From Episyrphus balteatus (Eukaryota; Arthropoda; Insecta; Diptera; Syrphidae), in NCBI RefSeq assembly GCF_945859705.1, contig NC_079135.1, positions 128,210,551-128,274,550 on the forward strand: a stretch of 64,000 bases of DNA, in the 5' to 3' direction. A program made the translations under genes and the position numbers. The notes below the pieces were generated by a model. It was not told the DNA's origin and made no database searches. It worked only from the letters and a program-made list of their open reading frames with translations. Positions 57,624-64,000 of this stretch are shown here, piece by piece; within the stretch, counting starts at the first letter, position 1; each line of letters starts with the position of its first letter.

Positions 57624-58644
57624 CTCAAGTAGCACACTGGTGTATAAATTGGTATAAATTCATTAAGTTTGGTGTAAAATTGAGGAAATTGAAAAAAAGG
57701 GTGTATTTCTCAAAATTAGTGGTATAAAAATTATACCAATGTCTTTTCTGTAAAAAATTTCAACATTTTTTTAAGATTCCGTGCAAAAATTACACCGATA
57801 TTCAGTTGTTTTTATAATATACTATTAATGGTGCATAAAATTATTCGATTCTGAAATCAACCAAAACGGTATATTTTGTACACTCTCTTTGGTGTAGGAA
57901 GCACACCCTGTGGACATAAAATTCACCATAATGCATAAGTGGGAGACGAGATATTTTTCAATGGCCGCCATTTAAAAAAAGAAGACAGCGATTAATTTAT
58001 TTTACTATAAAATCATCCCGCATTCTTGGTTTTTTTCGATTCGGTATATTATATTATAAAAGAACTCTTCTAAAAAAATTTAAAAACAACAAAAAAATTA
58101 TAATTTTTGAAAAACTGATTTTTAAAATCGAAAACAAAAATCATTAATTCAATGACATTTTTGAGGCCTTCAATTTTTAGAGGGGGTAGTATCTAAAATT
58201 AGTAGACAGAATGTGTTTTGTTTTTAAATTAGGCAAACAATTTCATAATTAACCAATAGTTTCGTATGGCAAAATTATGAATGTGAATAAAAATTCATTT
58301 TCATTTATTTCATAAGAAATGGTGTGATTTAGAATTCATCAAACTATTTGAGGTGAAAAATAAACTTTGGTTCCAATTTTAAATCAGAATAATTTAAATG
58401 GTGGATTTTATCCATAGATTTATTGTGTATTTTTCAATTTCAAAGGTATAATTTTCACCAAAAAAACAGATCATTTAATATACCACTAGCGCCATTTATA
58501 CACCAAAATCGGTATATTTTTTTAACGCCGGAGTTTATTATGTACGAGAAAATGATGTATTTTTTATATTCAAAATGGATATCACGGAAGTGCAAAAAAT
58601 ACACCAAATATTTTGGTGTATTTTAGACTTTTGTGCTACTTGAG
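57624..58644. mobile_element. ~1-kb inverted-repeat element rich in TGGTGTA words
   Basis: CTCAAGTAGCACA lies at the left end and its inverse at the right. The interior is dense with TGGTGTA, TGGTATA, TACACCA and ATACCA words in both orientations (more than a dozen). No gene. Flanking bases do not show a clear target duplication. Confidence 0.65.
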
Positions 58645-61310
58645 AATATTTCAAAAACTCGAGCTGATAGTAAATTCGTATTAAGTTCAACACACCGAAA
58701 ATATTTAAAAAAATATTATTTTGTTCCTGAAACCAACCCCCGTAAAGCTAGAGAAATGCATAAAAAAGACAAAGCAAAAAATCTATTACTGATATTTAAT
58801 AACGGAAATAGGTATCTCAAAAATGCGAGTTGATTGAAAAACTCTGATTTCGGATTCGAGTTCAACTTACCCAAAACCTTTAAAAAGTATTATTTTTTCT
58901 TTTTTTTCTAAAATAAAACTTCTTTTACCTAGAGAAATGCTTAAAATTAGTAAAAAAAATTGATTATTTCGATCTTGTAACGTGCATATCTCAAAAACGC
59001 GAGCTTTCAGAAAATTTTTGACTTTGGATTCGAGTTCAGCACTTCAAAAACCTTCGGAAAAGTTCATCAAAATTCTTAAAACAAAACCCCTGTTGCCCAG
59101 TGCAGCTTTTGTCAGCTATTGCCCAAGTAAGGAATTTTTGAAACTTCCGAACTCCCATGTATTTTTTCTTAGTTCAGCAAAAACTTTTGTCTACTTCTAC
59201 TACTGATCCATTCACATTCTGTTAGATTCCTCGATAGTACCCAGCTGATATCGGTAAGTTGTTGATTTAATTGGATTTTGCTTGTCTTTCCCGGACTATT
59301 GGCCTTTCCAAAGCCTCAAACCGTTCTTCATTGTCAACACCACGCCTTACAGTCTGGCCCTCCTTAACATTGTCTCCCAATAAATGTCAATTAAAATCCA
59401 AAATCTTAAAACTTGACATACTTTTCGCCTGGTGTATTAAGAAATTCCTCCAAGGAGCACTCAAGGATACTATTGTGTCGAATAAAATCAAAATTAATGA
59501 TTCCACCAGACCTGGGATAGAAACTGCAAGGACTGTGCACGAAAATGCCATTTTCCACTTTCAATTTGAAGCTGAATATACTCGTATTTGTGTTATATAG
59601 CGACGACGACGCTGCTACTGATGATGATGGCGACAATCGAAGGCACTACACTAAAGTTGTTGTAGTTTATCCTTGGTTCTTAGCTCAATTACAGTCGTTG
59701 TCGCATCTCAGGCGCGAGGTGTCAAAGCAACCCAAAGACGAGTAGATAGCTATAGCTTAGGTATTGGATATAATCTGATGACAGCTCAATGACAGAATAA
59801 CTATCACCAATTAAAGTGAAAATTTGAATTGCAATCCTGGGGCATGTTCTCTCAGTTAGAGAGATATACCAGTGTCCTTGTTAAGGTTCATTATTGCCGC
59901 GCGTTACACTCTCTCTGGCCAGGCATTAGAGAATAAATTAAGTCAAAATGGCAGCAGCAAAACGACGACGATGCGACGACCGACCGGACGGACATCATCT
60001 TGTGCGATTGGTGTTCATCGATAGGCCGCCGCACTACCATCGGCCAGCCTGAATGTACCTTTAATATATTTACTGTTTGTGTATATATTTGCAGGGCATA
60101 TCAGTGCCAATGGATGTGCGGTGCAATCCTAGGCATAAGCGGCAGGGAATAAATCATTGCGAAGATTTCTTGGGGTTTTTTTCGGAGAGCCAATGCAATG
60201 ACAGTTAACAAGTAACCGCTAGATATTTAATGGCATAAATGCTGGTCATATTGAGAGCGGGAGGAACGACGGGAGCAGTGAAAGATATCACAGCAGAAGC
60301 GGCTTCTTGGTTTCTGGTACCTATATTACCCCCTATCCAGGCGGACATGATCCATCGAATGGGCTAGTTGTCAGTCTTTTAAGATACACTGAACACAAAC
60401 GTTCAAGACAGAAGACCATATCACAGCAGAAGAGAGAGAGAGCGAAAGGAGGGGATGTTTGTTTGCAAACTGAAACAATTTCTGTTTCTTCATCTCAAAA
60501 TCTAAATCACCCGGACAAAATGAAGCAAACATGCTTGTGGCAGGCATAGCATCGGGAAGTATAACAACTACACTCCTGATCGAGGAACAGCAGTAGATTC
60601 GACTGCGCGCATTATCAAGAGCAAAACTATTTTCTGCGAAGTTCTCTTCTGGGTTCTTCATCTTCAATTGTGTAACAGAGAGTTGTGAAGTTGGGGTTCT
60701 GTCTAAATGACCGACCAAGTCGACGACCGAAAACGACGACTACGGAACGGAACGATCTACATAATTTTCTTGTCTAATTTCAAGATTTATATATTTCTGG
60801 ACACAAACAGCAGCATCAAACTGAATCAGGAATCTGTTGCTAACGTCTTTAAGGAGAGAAGTTGTCAACCTTTCACAGTGCGTCCTGACGGTGGTGATGA
60901 GAAACTATCAACCCTATTGGAGCTATGGCTTGTGGTGTGATTGTTAAAGTGTTAATGAGACATTGAAGTGAAAAGATTTTGTCGTGATAGGCATTTATCT
61001 TGTTAAAGGTTTTAACGAACGACATTTTTTGTTGAAAACAATTAGAGTGGTCGATTTGACAATGTTGTTGGCACTTAATAAGGTTTGAAAAACTCAAAAA
61101 ACACAAAATCAAAGTTAAATAAGTTTTACTTTTTCAAAATTTTGCAAAAGTTGAAATTTAAGGCTTTTGATAGAGAGAAATTTCCATTACTGAACAAAGA
61201 CCTAAAGTCCTCCAATAGTCTTTAATGCTTTCCAGTAGATTTTACATTTTAAATACTTGAAAGATTTTCGACAAAATTTTGCATATATCTACTCGTATTA
61301 GGTATATAAT
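58645..61310. other. Unassigned DNA, partly GC-richer
   Basis: 58.65-59.2 kb is AT-rich with recurring phrases (TCAAAAACNCGAGCTNNNAGAAAA near 58652 and 58992). 59.2-60.95 kb is more mixed and unique-looking, with ACGACG triplets near 59604, 59961 and 60720. Overlapping frames of 66-115 codons exist on both strands (for example minus 60371-60718), but none shows a domain, signal peptide or splice context I can support. Confidence 0.4.
59948..60052 (+). CDS. Short GC-rich open frame (34 aa), doubtful
   Basis: ATG to TGA with codons of balanced GC in an otherwise AT-rich area. The product starts MAAAKRRRCDD and has a run of arginines, histidines and prolines but no known motif. ACGACG triplet drift can produce such a frame. 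It is listed only because it stands out in composition. Confidence 0.12.
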   Translation: MAAAKRRRCDDRPDGHHLVRLVFIDRPPHYHRPA

Positions 61311-61515
61311 AAAACACTTCTTATCCTCGTACAATAGTTGTATTTATTTACAAACGTTTTCGAAAAGTTAACTTTTCATCTTCAGGTGATAGCAAAAATA
61401 AAAAAAAAAAAAAAAAAAAAAATTATATTTTTGCTATCACCTGAAGATGAAAAGTTAACTTTTCGAAAACGTTTGTAAATAAATACAACTATTGTACGAG
61501 GATAAGAAGTGTTTT
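61311..61515. repeat. Hairpin with ~89-bp near-perfect arms
   Basis: The left arm (61311-61399) from AAAACACTTCTTATCCTCG through CAAACGTTTTCGAAAAGTTA to TAGCAAAAATA is repeated inverted at 61427-61515 with almost no mismatch. The ~27-bp centre is a run of A and T. It is probably a small foldback MITE. Near-identity of the arms means either youth or arm-to-arm correction. No clear target duplication. Confidence 0.9.
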
Positions 61516-61739
61516 GTTATCAACGGCGTATACAAGGGGGGGTCACGCTATGCTGGATTAGGATTATTTTGATTCGTTCGATAATATTAGTTGAGCTGTA
61601 GAGTTTTGTATGGAAACAAAATCCGGATAAGTATTATATTCAAAGCTTTTTAAAAGAAATTGAATCTAGTAGGTACACAAAAATAATATCTTAAGGGCAA
61701 GACACTGCTTACCAGCAAATAAAAGAAGCAGCCATATCT

Positions 61740-62230
61740 TCTATTTTTACTTGCTCAATAGGGCAAGTATTGGTTTCGTGTCGAAAAAAAAAATTGAGGT
61801 TTTAATCAAAACCAACATTACGATGATGGAGAACTCCGAAAAAGTGGGTCTCGCAATTCCGTCCGTCCGTCTGTGCGTCTGTGCGTCTGTGCGTCCATCT
61901 GTACACATTTCCACAGCCTAAACGGGTGGACGGATTTTCTTTAAATTTATTACAAATGATTTTTATGGAATTTTGAAAGTTGGTTTTTTTTTGTTTTTTT
62001 TTTATCTCGTTTAGAAAGTGTACCCCCCAAACAATTTTTTTTTTTTAAACCAAATAACTCGAAAACGGCTCTAACGATTTTGATTTAACTTTACAGGCGT
62101 AGTATTCAAAGCAAATGCAATAAAATTGCATTTTTATTTTTTCCAAAAAAAGTCAAATAAAAAAAATTTTTTTTTTTCATTTAAAAAAAATTTTGCCTTA
62201 AATGTCGGCTCTTCCCCGATATCAATTTTT
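61740..62230 (+). repeat. Dispersed-repeat candidate with CTGTGCGT tract
   Basis: It contains GTCCGTCCGTCTGTGCGTCTGTGCGTC-like units (61861-61896, 8-bp period), then CCTAAACGGGTGGACGGATT and later AAATAACTCGAAAACGGCTC. The layout (short GTCC/GTCTGTGC tract, then a conserved block) looks like a dispersed insect repeat, but I cannot name the family from the sequence. No gene. Confidence 0.4.
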
Positions 62231-62335
62231 TTTATTTATATAGAGCCAGCTCCTAAAATCTACAAGTAAACTAACATAAAAGTGCTTTGAACTGCAAGAG
62301 CAAGTACGTGCTCTATGATGAAGTGAATAAAATAT

Positions 62336-62811
62336 GGGTGCTTTCATAAATGCATGGTTGCGCAAGTCTGACGAATGCAAAGCTTTCATTAATGCAAATG
62401 ACAAATGTCAGGTGTTCATAAATGTAATACGCAAATATTTGCAGCGCAAATGTGAAGAAAGAAGGAGCATGACGTAAAAAATGATAAAGCTTTCCTTTAT
62501 TTCTTAATTCTATCAAAATTTTGATTGGAAATTCAAAATTCAAGTAAAAATAGCCGCGAATTTCTTGAATATAATAAATTTGTAAACATTAAGAGAAATG
62601 TAAAAAAAAGTTTTTTTTTCTTAAAGGAAGGAATTGGTTTATTTTGGAGAAGAGGCTGAATTAAAACTTCAAACTTTTGAAAAATGACGCAAATCAGAAA
62701 AAGTGTTAATAAATTCTAAGTAAAATACATGCGCAAATAGTTTTTCTGACATTAGTCTGATCGCAAATGACCGCATGTAAACAAAGCAACCATGCAATTA
62801 TGAAAGCACCC
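62336..62811. mobile_element. 476-bp MITE with TAT duplication
   Basis: GGGTGCTTTCATAAATGCAT at the left and its inverse (ATGCAATTATGAAAGCACCC) at the right are flanked by TAT at 62333-62335 and 62812-62814. TIR-adjacent words with GCAAATG recur inside. A 3-bp duplication and G-rich ends would suit PIF/Harbinger. The frame 62767-63066 begins inside the element and is not supported as a gene. Confidence 0.7.
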
Positions 62812-62814
62812 TAT

Positions 62815-64000
62815 GTTTTAAATAGGGAAGCTTTCTGTGGCCTTGCTGTGTGGAGGTCAATTCTGTTGATAAAATTCGTCATCGGCAAAATGTTAAAGAA
62901 GGATATCATTACTCAAATCTTTTTAGTTTTTTGCAATGTTCCAGTTCAATACATTCGTCTGATAAAATTTGGTGAATTTTGTTTGCTTACAGAATATAAC
63001 AGTATTTTGTACATACTAAATTTGCTAGATCTGTTGCATTTTTTGAAACAACTATCGATTTGTTAATCATCAATGGCCAGCCAATTATAGAAGCAATGTA
63101 AGCAACCTTATCTAAGGCAATTTAAATATTATTATTAAATATCACTTAGGGCTAATTTTTTGAATAGTTAGATAAACCTAAGTTAGAGCTTATTCCTAGG
63201 AATAAAAGTTTTTTTTTATAGTGACATTTATTCTTATCTGACGATTGAAAAAGCAGGGCTTAATCTAATAAATACAACTGAATGTTTTTTATATTGTAAA
63301 CCGCTGATTAATACCTGAAAACGGACGAATTCCAAAATATCGCCAAAATTATTATTTTTGTCTTTACTATTTTAATAGAGGTATTTTAAATTCCCATACA
63401 ATTTTAAAACAAAATTTTAAAAAAATTATATTTTCAATGCAATTTTTTTTACAAAACTTTGCTATTCGTTTGCCTGAGGTTAGGAAGACTTTTAATTCAA
63501 AAGTTAAAACTGTTATTAAGTAAAAACGATTTTTATATTAACTTTCTGGGCTAGCGGAAAACAATGAACAGTTGTTTTAAGGCAAATTATTCAATCGAAG
63601 TACTCGTACAGTACATTTTATTTTTAGGAGAGGATAGCCTCAATTGGTCAAAATTAAAGCCTAATACGCTGCTGATAAGAAACGAAAAATCCCATACAAA
63701 AATGAAACAACGAAATGGTAATCCAAAAATTTCGTTCAACTTTTCGTTCTGTAGTACGCTGTTCGGCACAACGAAATTGAAAGTCTAAACTTCTTTTTCG
63801 CACACAAACAATTGCCGTGGACATTCATTGTGTGTGGAAAAATGACATTTTGAGTTTTTTGTTTGTTTTTGTTGTTCATTTTGTCATTGCATGTCTTTCT
63901 GCGATGCGTGTTTGCTTTTTTTTCATTTATGTTTTGCAATTTTTGAGTATTTTTCGGTCCAGATTTCGCAAGCATTTCGTTGTCCTCGTGGAGACCGACG
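62815..64000. other. Unassigned AT-rich DNA
   Basis: No gene or repeat boundary was recognised. Frames up to 79 codons near the right edge (63564-63975) overlap on both strands and lack domains. Confidence 0.4.

Overview
This is an AT-rich eukaryotic window, most likely from an insect and probably a fly. It holds a Ty1/copia retrotransposon primed by an internal piece of initiator tRNA-Met, RTE-type non-LTR fragments, Tc1/mariner- and hAT-like DNA elements and many palindromic MITEs. There are no bacterial operons, no rRNA and no CRISPR. I found no host gene I can name. Most of the window is transposon nests set in AT-rich intergenic or intronic DNA, and the only possible host coding exon (about 22.16-22.39 kb, minus strand) is weak. 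Species cannot be told from the sequence alone.

Layout. 1-1.3 kb: unassigned DNA. 1.31-1.43 kb: a broken arm of a foldback element. 1.59-7.57 kb: an apparently intact Copia element (minus strand, 1460-aa polyprotein, LTRs identical by eye). A 1077-bp palindromic TA-inserting MITE has split its 5' LTR. 7.62-8.44 kb: a second palindromic TA element. 8.97-9.29 kb: a decayed Tc1-like transposase. 9.79-10.29 kb: a complete FB-like foldback element with a 9-bp target duplication. 13.9-15.8 kb: copy A of an unclassified repeat bounded by ACGTGATAACGTC. 18.7-21.8 kb: an inverted-repeat element with CCGCACCA-rich arms that carries the second 1077-bp MITE and a tRNA-Ser-like pseudogene. 22-25 kb: less AT-rich, unassigned DNA. 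25.4-28.7 kb: decayed GAATTTTGATATTC-like sequence containing a ~650-bp tandem duplication. 30.1-31.9 kb: a partial copy of the unclassified repeat and a degenerate ~150-bp tandem repeat. 31.96-34.20 kb: a 5'-truncated RTE element (minus strand, dead, 14-bp target duplication). 36.7-38.35 kb: a MITE-like element and another partial repeat. 38.7-43.4 kb: a degenerate satellite-like array interrupted by a short RTE 3' fragment (17-bp target duplication) and by a 2.75-kb hAT-like element (8-bp target duplication). That hAT element carries an 8-bp minisatellite, a ~200-bp internal direct repeat and a G14-CACGTG-C12 hairpin. 45.8-48.7 kb: inverted repeats nested inside inverted repeats. 51.1-57.4 kb: a second nest with a partial repeat, a second complete FB-like foldback element, and copy B of the unclassified repeat, which is split by a 2.27-kb hAT-like element and a palindromic MITE. 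57.6-58.6 kb: an inverted-repeat element rich in TGGTGTA words. 61.3-61.5 kb: a hairpin with ~89-bp arms. 62.34-62.81 kb: a MITE with a TAT duplication.

The most distinctive item is the foldback family at 9.8 kb and 51.9 kb. Its arms are tandem arrays of an AAAATTCTG monomer, its centre is a perfect or near-perfect palindrome with a CGCGCG core, its termini are GGGTTGGGGTC-like, and its target duplications are 9-10 bp. This is the architecture of Drosophila FB elements, but the monomer is one I do not recognise. The nesting gives relative ages. The 1077-bp MITE jumped after a Copia element whose LTRs are still identical, so that family moved recently.
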